The notes under the pieces are model-generated. The model was not told the origin of the DNA and did no database searches. It worked only from the letters and a program-made list of their open reading frames with translations. A DNA stretch of 64,000 bases, taken from positions 310,001-374,000 of the forward strand of contig NZ_JAJTTF010000001.1 of the NCBI RefSeq assembly GCF_021341785.1. Direction: 5' to 3'. The stretch's first letter is position 1. Every line of letters begins with the position of its first letter. Below, piece by piece: positions 32,774 through 39,526 of the stretch. This stretch comes from Microbacterium sp. Au-Mic1 (lineage in GTDB: Bacteria; Actinomycetota; Actinomycetes; Actinomycetales; Microbacteriaceae). Position numbers and translations under genes: made by a program.

Positions 32774-34342
32774 TTATGCAGCCATGACAGGCCCGAATGA
32801 GATCGCTTGCGCAGTCTCGTCGTAATAGTGCAGCCCGAGCGCAAAGGCTTCTAGCGTGCTGAGGTCGAGTCCCGCTTGCTTGCCGCGACCGAACGCCCAC
32901 GAGTTAGCGCCAGCGGGCCGGCGTACGGCACTCTTCGCTGCGGTGTCAAGCGGGCCTTGCGTCCAGTGCACAGCGTTGCCCGCGTTGATTTCCTTGGTCA
33001 GCAGCGCGTGAGCAACGGGTACCTCAGTGAAACCTCGCTCCACCATGTGCGGCGCGGGAACGAACCGAGCCATAATCTCGACCTCGGCGCGGGTGCTCTT
33101 GTTGCCGCCGTCGAAGATCACCGGGTGCCCGTGCTCGCGACTCTTCTTCGCCGCCGCGTCAGCGAGCCAGGTAACGCCCTTGCGATGGTCGATGACGTAT
33201 CCGCACGCCTTGCCGTCGTCATCGCGCCACACGGCCACGAGAGAGCCGAAGTCACCGAAGAAGGACGTACCCATGACCAACGCGAAGTGCTCAGGCACGT
33301 CCGGTGTATCGGTGCGTCCAGCGTCGATCCAGGCTTGAACGTTGATCGGCCCCGCACCCTCACCGAGCGTGCCGAAGATGCCGCCGTACTCTCGCGCGAA
33401 TCGTCCCGGTCTATTGAGGTACGCCACAAAGCGCTTACGCACCTTCTCCACGGTCGTCAGCCCGGATGCGATGCCGGGGTGCATTGCCTCGGTTAGCTCA
33501 CGGCCACGCGCGAACGGGTGTTCGTCGTCCGGCTCCCATGCGCTCATAGCGTCGGGCTCGGTGTCCTCGGGGATCGCGTAGCGGACTACGCCGTACTCGG
33601 GATTCTCCAGACCCTCAAAGAGCATCTGCCCCTTGCGGAAGTCTCCAGCGGTACCCGTGAGGATCATCTGCCCGTCTCGGGTGTCGAAGGTGGAGAGGAT
33701 CGCGCCCTTCAGGTCGTCGGCCTGCTCGGGGCTCGCCTCTCCAGCCTCATCGATCCAGACCGCATCGTAGGAACTACCGCGGAAGGCTGCGCCCTTCGCG
33801 GTCTTCGCTGTGAGGCGTGAGCCGTTCGGGAACTTGACGTACATCGCGCCCTTGCCTCGGTAGTTCCGGAAGGGGCGGGAGTCCACATCCTCGCCGTGCG
33901 CAAGCTCCAGCACGTCCTGGATCGTCTGTTCGAAGACCTCGCCCGTCTTGTTCGCGAGCGTGGTCAGCGTCAGCGCTGCGTTGTAGCGCGGTCTCAGGGC
34001 GCACCGGCCCACAAGGATGATCGCGAGGGTTGTCGTCTTGCCTGCCTGGCGCGGAATCAGGATCGCCGACTCCTCACGGCCCGCCGTGAGCATGTCTGAG
34101 ATGATGAGCTGGTGCGCCTTGGGGAACTCCACGCCCAGCAGCTCGCAACCGCGAATGAACTCATCCCGGCTCTGTTGAGTCGTCACAAGCTCTGTGCAAT
34201 TGAGTGGCTTCAGCGCGGTCTCACGGTACGAAATCCAGCCCTCTTCGCTCCTGAGGGATTCGAGCGTTTCTCGTGAGGATTTCTCGCTGGCAGCGTTAAG
34301 CGGGTTGTCACGGTCACTCAAAAGAATCACCGACCAACGCAC
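32774..34342 (-). CDS. Terminase large subunit
   Basis: This DNA-packaging motor of up to 522 residues has an ATPase domain with Walker A ILIPRQAGKTTT (about residue 95) and Walker B AVWIDEAGE (about 185). The motif TGTAGDFRKGQ follows, then the C-terminal RNase-H-like nuclease region with acidic residues (GTSFFGDFGSLVAVWRDDD, VIFDGGNKSTRAEVEIM). The first codon at 34342 is GTG; GTG at 34330 or TTG at 34321 are alternatives and sit closer to the stop of the preceding small gene. No separate small terminase is recognisable upstream. Confidence 0.9.
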   Translation of the reverse strand: MRWSVILLSDRDNPLNAASEKSSRETLESLRSEEGWISYRETALKPLNCTELVTTQQSRDEFIRGCELLGVEFPKAHQLIISDMLTAGREESAILIPRQAGKTTTLAIILVGRCALRPRYNAALTLTTLANKTGEVFEQTIQDVLELAHGEDVDSRPFRNYRGKGAMYVKFPNGSRLTAKTAKGAAFRGSSYDAVWIDEAGEASPEQADDLKGAILSTFDTRDGQMILTGTAGDFRKGQMLFEGLENPEYGVVRYAIPEDTEPDAMSAWEPDDEHPFARGRELTEAMHPGIASGLTTVEKVRKRFVAYLNRPGRFAREYGGIFGTLGEGAGPINVQAWIDAGRTDTPDVPEHFALVMGTSFFGDFGSLVAVWRDDDGKACGYVIDHRKGVTWLADAAAKKSREHGHPVIFDGGNKSTRAEVEIMARFVPAPHMVERGFTEVPVAHALLTKEINAGNAVHWTQGPLDTAAKSAVRRPAGANSWAFGRGKQAGLDLSTLEAFALGLHYYDETAQAISFGPVMAA

Positions 34343-34487
34343 TCAACGCATCGAGATACATACGGATGCGCGAGAATCTTCGAGCTTGATCGTCAGCGTC
34401 CGTACTCTCGCGGATAGCTGCGGCCTCGGTGTTGATAGCAGCGAGCAGCACAGGGAATGTGATGTCGTGTGCGTACTCCACGCTCAC
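34314..34487 (-). CDS. 57-residue phage protein between HNH and terminase
   Basis: Reading from GTG 34487 gives MSVEYAHDITFPVLLAINTE, then a basic helix-rich half (ARRFSRIRMYLDALSALVGD). It fills the otherwise empty gap and starts inside the HNH stop (GTGA), like its neighbours, so it is a real coupled gene. Its place just before the large terminase is that of a small terminase subunit, but it is much shorter than those and has no visible HTH. Function unknown. Confidence 0.7.
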   Translation of the reverse strand: MSVEYAHDITFPVLLAAINTEAAAIRESTDADDQARRFSRIRMYLDALSALVGDSFE

Positions 34488-34810
34488 CACCCCGACCCGG
34501 TAGGAGGTAGACGCTTGTCGTCAGCAGCACGGCGTTGGGCTGCGCGCTTGGCTCCACCCTCCGCCGCCCCCGCCCTGCGGTTGCACGCGCGGTGTGCTGC
34601 ACCTACCCGGCTCATGTCCAGGGGCTGCGTGGGGTCCACGTTGTGACTGACGATGTGCGCCACGTCGAACGCCTCGCCGGGATACACCACGCCTCGGCAC
34701 CCTGGCGCACGATAGGCGTTCACACAGGGTGCAGGCAGCGAGGCAGCGAGGATGGGCCGCGCCTTCTTGCTGAATGCAGCCCACTCTTTGCTGCGATGGA
34801 AGCGGGTCAC
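34484..34810 (-). CDS. HNH endonuclease
   Basis: This 108-residue protein has the HNH pattern FDVAHIVSHNVDPTQPLDMS ... RVGAAHRACNRRAG, with the zinc-binding CVN...C pair upstream (PCVNAYRAPGCRGVVYPG). HNH proteins next to terminase help cut the genome end at cos sites in many siphophages, so a cos-type packaging system is plausible. It starts at GTG overlapping the previous gene (GTGA). Confidence 0.85.
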   Translation of the reverse strand: MTRFHRSKEWAAFSKKARPILAASLPAPCVNAYRAPGCRGVVYPGEAFDVAHIVSHNVDPTQPLDMSRVGAAHRACNRRAGAAEGGAKRAAQRRAADDKRLPPTGSGW

Positions 34811-35010
34811 TCGGCTACCGCCTCACGCTTACGCGCGCGGTAGACCATGCGGTAGGCAGCGTTAGCCTGTCGGCACGTTAGGCCGGTCTCAGGATCGCCA
34901 GGGCAATCCTGACGACAGCGATGGTTGTTGTAGGTGCCGATGGTTCCGTGTCTTGGTTCTCGGGGAATAGCCGCCCCGGATCGGCTGGGTAGTGGAACGT
35001 CGTCTGTCAC
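34807..35010 (-). CDS. Small Cys-containing actinophage protein of unknown function
   Basis: This 67-residue protein has a GTIGTYNNHRCRQDCPGD ... CRQANAAYRMVYRARKR pattern. It resembles the short 'GT-x-Y-x2-H-x-C' proteins that recur in actinophage genomes, possibly metal- or nucleic-acid-binding. It starts at GTG inside the stop of the 59-residue gene and ends inside the HNH start. Confidence 0.65.
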   Translation of the reverse strand: MTDDVPLPSRSGAAIPREPRHGTIGTYNNHRCRQDCPGDPETGLTCRQANAAYRMVYRARKREAVAE

Positions 35011-35186
35011 GCTGCATCACCCTCGTAAGCCTCTAGCTCGGCTACGAATGCCTCATATCCCATGACTGCAACGTCGCGTGCCGTTAGCCCCGCGGCGATT
35101 GCGCGTCTCGCAAACTCTTCCAGCATGGCCAGGGCCTCAGGGCCGGGGTTGTCGTAGTATGCGCGCAGAGTGTTGTTCTTTTCCAT
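35007..35186 (-). CDS. 59-residue first gene of the virion operon
   Basis: Reading from ATG 35186 gives MEKNNTLRAYYDNPGPEALA, continuing MLEEFARRAIAAGLTARDVAVM and ending in an acidic tail. It is a small, mainly helical acidic protein without a known domain. It opens the chain of GTGA-coupled genes that leads into terminase. A promoter-like motif lies 8-28 bp upstream. As the first gene of the lytic operon it could be regulatory, but nothing in its sequence proves that. Confidence 0.7.
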   Translation of the reverse strand: MEKNNTLRAYYDNPGPEALAMLEEFARRAIAAGLTARDVAVMGYEAFVAELEAYEGDAA

Positions 35187-35193
35187 GTGAACT

Positions 35194-35214
35194 ATTTTAC
35201 CGGCAATTGCACAA
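35194..35214 (-). promoter_or_regulatory. Phage promoter-like motif before the virion operon
   Basis: Minus-strand TTGTGCAATTGCCGGTAAAAT, same layout as at 32726 and 35697 (TGTGC, 9 bp, TAAAAT). It ends 8 bp before the ATG at 35186. Its TGTGC half also reads into the divergent short frame at 35224 as TTGCACAAGGTGA. Confidence 0.5.
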
Positions 35215-35223
35215 GGTGATATT

Positions 35224-35331
35224 ATGGAAGCTCATTATCCATCCGTGGATAGTGTGTACTGCAACACACTCCTTGATACGGGGCCGGTGTTGAATAACCT
35301 CGACAAGACAGACCCGCCTGAACCGGAGTAG
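35224..35331 (+). CDS. Possible 35-residue divergent phage peptide
   Basis: ATG 35224 follows AAGGTGA at 4 nt and gives MEAHYPSVDSVYCNTLLDTG, then PVLNNLDKTDPPEPE and a stop. It is divergent from the virion operon, as a lysogeny regulator would be, and runs into a terminator-like hairpin. The peptide has no HTH. It may be a leader or chance frame, so confidence is low. Confidence 0.35.
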   Translation: MEAHYPSVDSVYCNTLLDTGPVLNNLDKTDPPEPE

Positions 35332-35368
35332 GGACGCATACGCACATGCTCCCCGGTGTAGGGCGGGT
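35312..35368 (+). terminator. Terminator-like hairpin after the short divergent frame
   Basis: ACCCGCC (35312-35318) pairs with GGCGGGT (35362-35368), with an inner CCGGAG (35323) / CTCC-CCGG (35349) pairing. TTTGTTGTTTGT follows, U-rich as for intrinsic termination on the + strand. Confidence 0.5.
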
Positions 35369-35381
35369 TTGTTGTTTGTCA

Positions 35382-35560
35382 AGGGCAGCAGGGCAGGGCA
35401 GGGCACAGCGCAACCTCTCTCTACTACCCCCTTTTTATATAGTCCCCTTAGACTTTAAGAGAAAGGGTGCCCTACCTGCCCTATGCCTTAGGAGAGTAGG
35501 GAAAGGTCCTGCCCCATCGCCTGCCCTACAGGGCACTTTCACTTGCCCCGTGCCTGCCCT
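35382..35560. other. Candidate phage replication origin: repeated TGCCCT/AGGGCA boxes around an AT-rich tract
   Basis: Nine exact copies of AGGGCA or its complement lie in 179 bp: AGGGCA at 35382, 35390, 35395, 35400 and 35530; TGCCCT at 35468, 35477, 35522 and 35555. Between the two groups (35425-35465) is CTTTTTATATAG...CTTTAAGAGAAA, the most AT-rich stretch of the area. Iteron-like boxes next to a melting region, 300 bp before a helicase gene, look like an origin. No gene is visible in this stretch. Confidence 0.5.
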
Positions 35561-35696
35561 GGATCTGAATGCGCGAAGCTGAGAGTTTGCCTATTGTAAT
35601 CCTGGCAATTAGCGCGTAGTCCAGAGCTCCACCACTACATATTGGGTATACACCATGTCAAGCGCCGTTTGATTATATAAACGGCCAGAATCACAT

Positions 35697-35718
35697 TGTG
35701 CAATAGGTGCCATAATGG
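35697..35718 (+). promoter_or_regulatory. Phage promoter-like motif before the helicase operon
   Basis: TGTGCAATAGGTGCCATAATGG on the + strand, with TGTGC-9 bp-CATAAT, as in the two minus-strand copies. It is the only copy facing the helicase operon and would give a leader of about 140 nt. Confidence 0.5.
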
Positions 35719-35784
35719 TTATACGGAGCCGCCCAGGGCTAAACGCCGGAAGTCCGCTCCGAACCTCTTAAACCCGGACTGTAA

Positions 35785-35842
35785 GACCAACCCACAAGCC
35801 GGGGACGCTCTCCTGTTGTTGGTCCGGTAGCAGGGCGTCCCC
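35785..35842 (+). promoter_or_regulatory. Structured leader with interleaved stems upstream of the helicase operon
   Basis: GACCAAC (35785-35791) can pair with GTTGGTC (35818-35824), and GGGGACGC (35801-35808) with GCGTCCCC (35835-35842). The stems interleave, so they form either a pseudoknot or two mutually exclusive folds. The segment ends 22 bp before the ATG at 35864, next to the AAAGG ribosome-binding site. An attenuator or translational switch is possible. Confidence 0.45.
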
Positions 35843-35863
35843 ACTCTCTTTGAAAGGTCCACA

Positions 35864-36070
35864 ATGGACACCCACCCAACCGCGCGGGAGTTGCCCGCGC
35901 AGGACAGACACACGGAGTTCAACCTCCCGACTCGCCTCCTCATCGACGACAAGCCGTACACCTACGATCCCTATCTGAACGCCTGGACGAACGGCCTCGG
36001 CGTTGAGCTGAGCGGCTGGACGATCATGCACGGCATGAGCCTCAACCTGAGAGTTGAGGTTGCCCGATGA
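35864..36070 (+). CDS. 68-residue protein, first gene of the helicase operon
   Basis: This small protein (MDTHPTARELPAQDRHTEF, LLIDDKPYTYDPYLNAWTNG, GVELSGWTIMHGMSLNLRV) has no recognised domain. AAAGG lies 7 nt before the ATG. It overlaps the helicase start by 4 nt (ATGA), so it is coupled to replication. A replication accessory role or early regulator is possible. Confidence 0.65.
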   Translation: MDTHPTARELPAQDRHTEFNLPTRLLIDDKPYTYDPYLNAWTNGLGVELSGWTIMHGMSLNLRVEVAR

Positions 36071-37380
36071 GCGCCGGAACGCCCGCATACCGTGGCGACA
36101 ACTACTTCGACCCGAAGCACGGATTCATGACGCTCAAGCTCGCGAAGGCTGTTGCGCACGATCTTGGCGTCGGCCCTGACGGTGAGCTGTGGCTGTACGA
36201 GTCCGGCGTATGGCGTCCGGCCCCGGAAGAGCTTGTCCGCCGCATCGTCTCTGAGTTGGGGAACCGCTACCGCCGTAGCTATGTCGCCTCGGTCGAAGAC
36301 ACGGTGAAGTCCTCAGGCATCCCGCGTATCCCTGCGGAGCCTCAGGGCGGCGTGAAGTGGGCTCCGCTTATCAACCTGAAGAATGGCGTCTACAACTGGC
36401 AGACGGACTACTTCCAGGGCCACAGTCCTGAGCACCTGTCTACGCTGCAACTTCCGATCACATACCGAAAGGGCGCTGACTGCCCCAACTTCCTGAAGTG
36501 GCTTGATGAGGTTGTGCCGGGTGACATGCACGCCCTTGTGTGGGAGGTCATCGGCTACATGCTCATGATCGGTAACCCGCTTTCGACGGCGATTCTTCTC
36601 CTCGGCCCTGGCGGCACCGGCAAGAGCACGTTTCTGCGGGTGTTGGAGGAGATGCTAGGCCGGGAGAACATCGCGACCGAGAGCCTTAAGAGCCTCAGCG
36701 AAAACAGGTTCGCTGCGGCCTCCCTGTACGGCAAGACGGCGAATATCCTCGGCGACCTGGACGACTCATACCTCAAGGACGCGAGCCTGTTCAAGGCGAT
36801 CACCGGAGGTGACACCCTCACCGCTGAGCGGAAGTACCGCGACTCTTTCCCGTTCCGCCCGTATGCGGTGCCGGTCTTCTCTGCCAATAAGGTCTGGCGG
36901 TCGTCTGACGATTCAGACGGCTACTTTCGACGTTGGACCGTCCTGCCGTTTACGACGAAGCTGGATCGCTCTCAGAGGTTCGATGAGGGCAAGCTGTACG
37001 CGGAGACACCGGGGATCTTCAATCGTGCGATGGACGCCCTGCGCGACCTCCACGAACGTGGAGAGTTCGACGTACGCGGGACCGCACGAGAGGCACGCGA
37101 AGAGTTCGAGCAGGATTCCGACCCGATGCGTCTATGGCTTGCACAGGATGATCTTGTGGACGCCGACAGAGGCAATGAGAGCCTGCGCACGAAGCGCGCG
37201 GATCTCTTCGCCCGCTACAAGACGTGGTGCCAGGCGAACGACTACAAGCACTCCAGTAACTCCGGTGAGTTCTACAAGAGCCTCAAGGGCCTGGGATACA
37301 ACACGGACCACAAGTCGAACGGTAATCGCTACGTGGTCGGGATCCGGGTCTACATTCCAGGAATGGCGGGTGTCCAGTGA
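36067..37380 (+). CDS. SF3 / D5-type phage helicase (P4-family primase-helicase C-terminal part)
   Basis: This 437-residue protein has a D5_N-like region at about residues 20-160 and an SF3 helicase core. Walker A is LLLGPGGTGKSTFLRVLEE (about residue 175), with Walker B/motif B region NILGDLDDSYLKDASLFKAITGGD and motif C VPVFSANKVW; an arginine finger region DGYFRRWTVLPF follows. A C-terminal winged-helix-like region ends it. Unlike P4 alpha it lacks an N-terminal primase domain, so host primase would be needed. It probably unwinds the phage origin next door. Confidence 0.88.
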   Translation: MSAGTPAYRGDNYFDPKHGFMTLKLAKAVAHDLGVGPDGELWLYESGVWRPAPEELVRRIVSELGNRYRRSYVASVEDTVKSSGIPRIPAEPQGGVKWAPLINLKNGVYNWQTDYFQGHSPEHLSTLQLPITYRKGADCPNFLKWLDEVVPGDMHALVWEVIGYMLMIGNPLSTAILLLGPGGTGKSTFLRVLEEMLGRENIATESLKSLSENRFAAASLYGKTANILGDLDDSYLKDASLFKAITGGDTLTAERKYRDSFPFRPYAVPVFSANKVWRSSDDSDGYFRRWTVLPFTTKLDRSQRFDEGKLYAETPGIFNRAMDALRDLHERGEFDVRGTAREAREEFEQDSDPMRLWLAQDDLVDADRGNESLRTKRADLFARYKTWCQANDYKHSSNSGEFYKSLKGLGYNTDHKSNGNRYVVGIRVYIPGMAGVQ

Positions 37381-37460
37381 TCGCCCTCGGGATCGCAATC
37401 GGATTCTTCGCGGCGCTCGGTTCCGCGCTCGCCCTGTTGTTTGTTAAGGTGCGCTCATGA
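37377..37460 (+). CDS. 27-residue membrane micropeptide
   Basis: GTG 37377 overlaps the helicase stop (GTGA) and gives MIALGIAIGFFAALGSALAL, then LFVKVRS. It is one complete membrane helix with a basic end. Its stop overlaps the next start (ATGA). The double coupling argues that it is translated. Membrane micropeptides in phages include spanin or holin accessories, but none is proven here. Confidence 0.6.
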   Translation: MIALGIAIGFFAALGSALALLFVKVRS

Positions 37461-37648
37461 GTCTGAAAGCCGCTGTAATCTCCCTCGCCGTCGTCATCGC
37501 GGTTGTCGGCGGTATCCTCATCGCCGTCTTGGTCAACATGCACAATGCGAACTTGGAAGCCGACTACCGTTCGTGCGTCACGGCGAACACGGGCGAGTCT
37601 CTCGACGCGAAGGCCGCTCGCTGTTACAGCTCGATTTACGGCGAATGA
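37457..37648 (+). CDS. Small single-pass membrane protein
   Basis: This 63-residue protein has an N-terminal helix (LKAAVISLAVVIAVVGGILI, about residues 3-27). A soluble part with two cysteines follows (YRSCVTANTG ... AARCYSSIYGE), which may form a disulfide outside the membrane. It is the last gene of the + strand operon, followed by a terminator. With the preceding micropeptide it could form an envelope-acting pair; function unknown. Confidence 0.65.
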   Translation: MSLKAAVISLAVVIAVVGGILIAVLVNMHNANLEADYRSCVTANTGESLDAKAARCYSSIYGE

Positions 37649-37676
37649 AAAGACCCCCGGGAAACCGGGGGTCTTT
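37648..37676. terminator. Bidirectional terminator between helicase operon and integrase
   Basis: AAAGACCCCCGG pairs with CCGGGGGTCTTT across a GAAA tetraloop; A-rich on one side and T-rich on the other. It serves both the + strand operon and the - strand integrase. Confidence 0.92.
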
Positions 37677-37680
37677 CTCG

Positions 37681-38991
37681 TTACGCGACCTCTACGCGAT
37701 CCGGGCCACGGCCCTTGTGCACCTTGATTGTCAGATTGCCGATGACCTCGCGCTTATCGGACAGGGGCAGCTCCGCCCACTCCTCGGCCCACCATGCCGC
37801 GCCCTCCTCGTCGTTGAGCGTCCCGGCGAGCTTGGCGCGGATTCGGCCCACCACATCGCCCGCCACGGTGCGCACGCGCAGGGCGTCAACCTCAGCCGTA
37901 AGCTGCGTGACCTCACGCCCGAGCACAGCAAGCCGCTTGGTCAGGGCGGCGGTGTCTGCGCCCTCCAGCTCAAACATGGCTTGCACCGCACCACGCTTCC
38001 GCTGCGCCTCTGCGAGCTTCTGCACGGCCTCCTGTAGCTCCTCCGGCTCCGCGCCGGGATCGAGCCTCAGCAGGTACGAGAAGGCCTCCCACATGAGCAC
38101 ATCGTCCAGGATCTCCCGCTTGATCGCCGGGTGCGACAGGTCGCCCTTGCACAAGTAATACGCCCCCTGCTTCACCATGCGGGCGTCACAGATTCCACAG
38201 CGCGCAATGCCGCTCGCAAGGTACTGAATCGTGTTGCCCGGTGAGGTCCGACGCTCGGGGGCCGCAAGGACCGCCTGAACCTTCTCCCAGTCCTCGCGGC
38301 TCACGATGCGGGCAACCTCCGGCGCGGCCTCGTAGCGCTCGCCCCCAAACGGGATCCAGCCCGCGTAAGCCGGGTTGGTGAGCATTTCCCGGATCCGGAC
38401 AGGCGGCTTGCCGAAGGCCTTCGCGATACCGAAGATCGAGCCGCCCGACAGTACCTCTGCGAACGCCCACCGCACGCGGTCGGCCTCCTCGGTGCGCTCC
38501 TCGATGTTCCCCGGCTCATACCCGAACCGACGCTTGCCGGGGACCGGCAGACCGCGCCGGGTTACCCGGTCGATGTTCGCGCGCTTCTGGCGCTCGGCCT
38601 TACGCCGAACCTCGAAGCGGGCGATGCTGGCGAGCATGGTTGCGCGGAACTCACCGTCAGCCGTCGTGAGGTCGATCTCACCGTCAACGGTCAACACCTT
38701 GGCCCCCGTGTCGGTGAGCGCGAGGAGATCCGACACGCTACGCACAAGGCGGTCCATGTCCACGCCAACAATGTGCGTGAAGCGACCCGCCTTGGCGTCC
38801 CGGAGAAGATCCGCCCAACGGCTCTTAGCGCGGCTCTTGGACGCGCTCACGGCGTTGTCCGCGTAGGTCTCCACGAGAGTCCAGCCGCGCGACTTCAGCA
38901 GCGCCTCACAGCGCTTGATACCGCGGGTGATGCCCTCGGCCTGGTCTACAGACTGGCGAACGTAGATCGCGGCCTTGACAGATTCGGTCAT
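37681..38991 (-). CDS. int: Large serine recombinase (phage integrase)
   Basis: This is a 436-residue integrase. Its catalytic domain (residues 1-150) has the nucleophile in [14 protein letters not shown] (Ser14) and [14 protein letters not shown] with the conserved Arg. The recombinase domain follows ([19 protein letters not shown] ... [17 protein letters not shown]), then a zinc ribbon ([23 protein letters not shown]) and a C-terminal coiled coil ([20 protein letters not shown]). It catalyses attP x attB recombination; excision would need a directionality factor, which was not recognised. The ATG lies inside the attP arm 21 bp from the core, so upstream control sequences are exchanged on integration. 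Confidence 0.93.
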   Translation of the reverse strand: MTESVKAAIYVRQSVDQAEGITRGIKRCEALLKSRGWTLVETYADNAVSASKSRAKSRWADLLRDAKAGRFTHIVGVDMDRLVRSVSDLLALTDTGAKVLTVDGEIDLTTADGEFRATMLASIARFEVRRKAERQKRANIDRVTRRGLPVPGKRRFGYEPGNIEERTEEADRVRWAFAEVLSGGSIFGIAKAFGKPPVRIREMLTNPAYAGWIPFGGERYEAAPEVARIVSREDWEKVQAVLAAPERRTSPGNTIQYLASGIARCGICDARMVKQGAYYLCKGDLSHPAIKREILDDVLMWEAFSYLLRLDPGAEPEELQEAVQKLAEAQRKRGAVQAMFELEGADTAALTKRLAVLGREVTQLTAEVDALRVRTVAGDVVGRIRAKLAGTLNDEEGAAWWAEEWAELPLSDKREVIGNLTIKVHKGRGPDRVEVA

Positions 38992-39021
38992 ACATATAGC
39001 CTACGGTTCCTGCGCGCAATC
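38981..39021. other. attR: right host-prophage junction
   Basis: Phage (TCATACATATAGCCTACGG, then TTCCT) meets GC at 39012-39013 and then dprA (GCGCAATCGTCTGATC). Joining left host sequence to right host sequence at GC gives TTCCTGGCGCGCAATCG, which restores the F-L-A-R-N-R codons. The phage arm is the inverted partner of the one at 22730-22753. Confidence 0.8.
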
Positions 39022-39452
39022 GTCTGATCAGCGCGCTCTCCGCCGCGACCGTCGTGGTCGAGGCCGGACAGCGCAGCGGGTCGTTGAACACGGCGGGGCA
39101 CGCGGCCGCGCTCGGCAGACCGCTCGGCGCCGTCCCGGGGCCGATCACGTCGACGGCGTCGGAGGGCTGCCACCGGCTGCTGCGGGACTACGACGCGCGC
39201 TGCATCACCTCTGTCGCCGACGTGCGCGAGTTGCTCGGCATCGCCACGGCTGCGCCGCCGATGATCACCACCGAGGATCCGGATATGGTGCGCCTCGCCG
39301 ATGCCCTGAACGTGCGCACGCCGCGCAGCATCGCCGAATTGGCGCAGCGCAGCGGACTGAGCGCGGATCGAGTCGAGGCGCTCCTCGGCATCCTGGAACT
39401 GGACGGCAGCGCGGTCCGCTCCGAGCGGGGGTGGCGCAGCATCGTGCAGTGA
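39014..39452 (+). pseudogene. dprA: DprA, 3' portion cut off by the prophage
   Basis: The frame picks up at [20 protein letters not shown], the second half of the DNA-binding core, and continues with [23 protein letters not shown]. It ends in the C-terminal winged-helix domain ([29 protein letters not shown]). There are no internal stops, so the gene was whole before insertion. A GTG at 39054 could start a separate 132-residue fragment, but no ribosome-binding site is convincing. Confidence 0.92.
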
Positions 39453-39526
39453 GGTCCTGCAGCTCGAGATCATGGGTCCCGCGCGTGCTCCCGCCGGTGC
39501 CGGGCTGCGGAGCGCATGCTGGAGCC

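Larger units (their letters stand above)
22728..39013. mobile_element. 16.3-kb serine-integrase prophage in dprA (small siphovirus)
   Basis: The element runs from the left GC core in dprA to the right GC core. Its - strand holds terminase, portal, capsid, connectors, tail tube, tape measure and tail-tip genes plus integrase; the + strand holds a small helicase operon. Rejoined phage ends give an attP of about 50 bp whose outer arms both read TCATACATATA inward and match through 19 of about 24 positions, the inverted symmetry expected of a serine-integrase site. Base composition is visibly less GC-rich than the host, especially at 35.2-35.8 kb. The gene count and size resemble the 15-18 kb siphophages known from Arthrobacter and Microbacterium; this is family knowledge, not a search result. 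Confidence 0.93.

Noticed and set aside
34314..34487. Small terminase subunit
   Set aside because: Position fits, but 57 residues without a helix-turn-helix is too short to claim.
35382..35560. CRISPR-like array
   Set aside because: Repeats are 6 bp, in both orientations and irregularly spaced, without cas genes; an origin-type repeat cluster fits better.
907..35718. Common origin of the TGTGCA motifs of the prophage and the palindrome before glpD
   Set aside because: Only a 5-6 bp core is shared and the surrounding layout differs; coincidence is likelier.
37681..38991. Transposon resolvase instead of phage integrase
   Set aside because: Length (436 residues), zinc ribbon and coiled coil are those of large serine integrases, and the virion genes plus att sites define a prophage.
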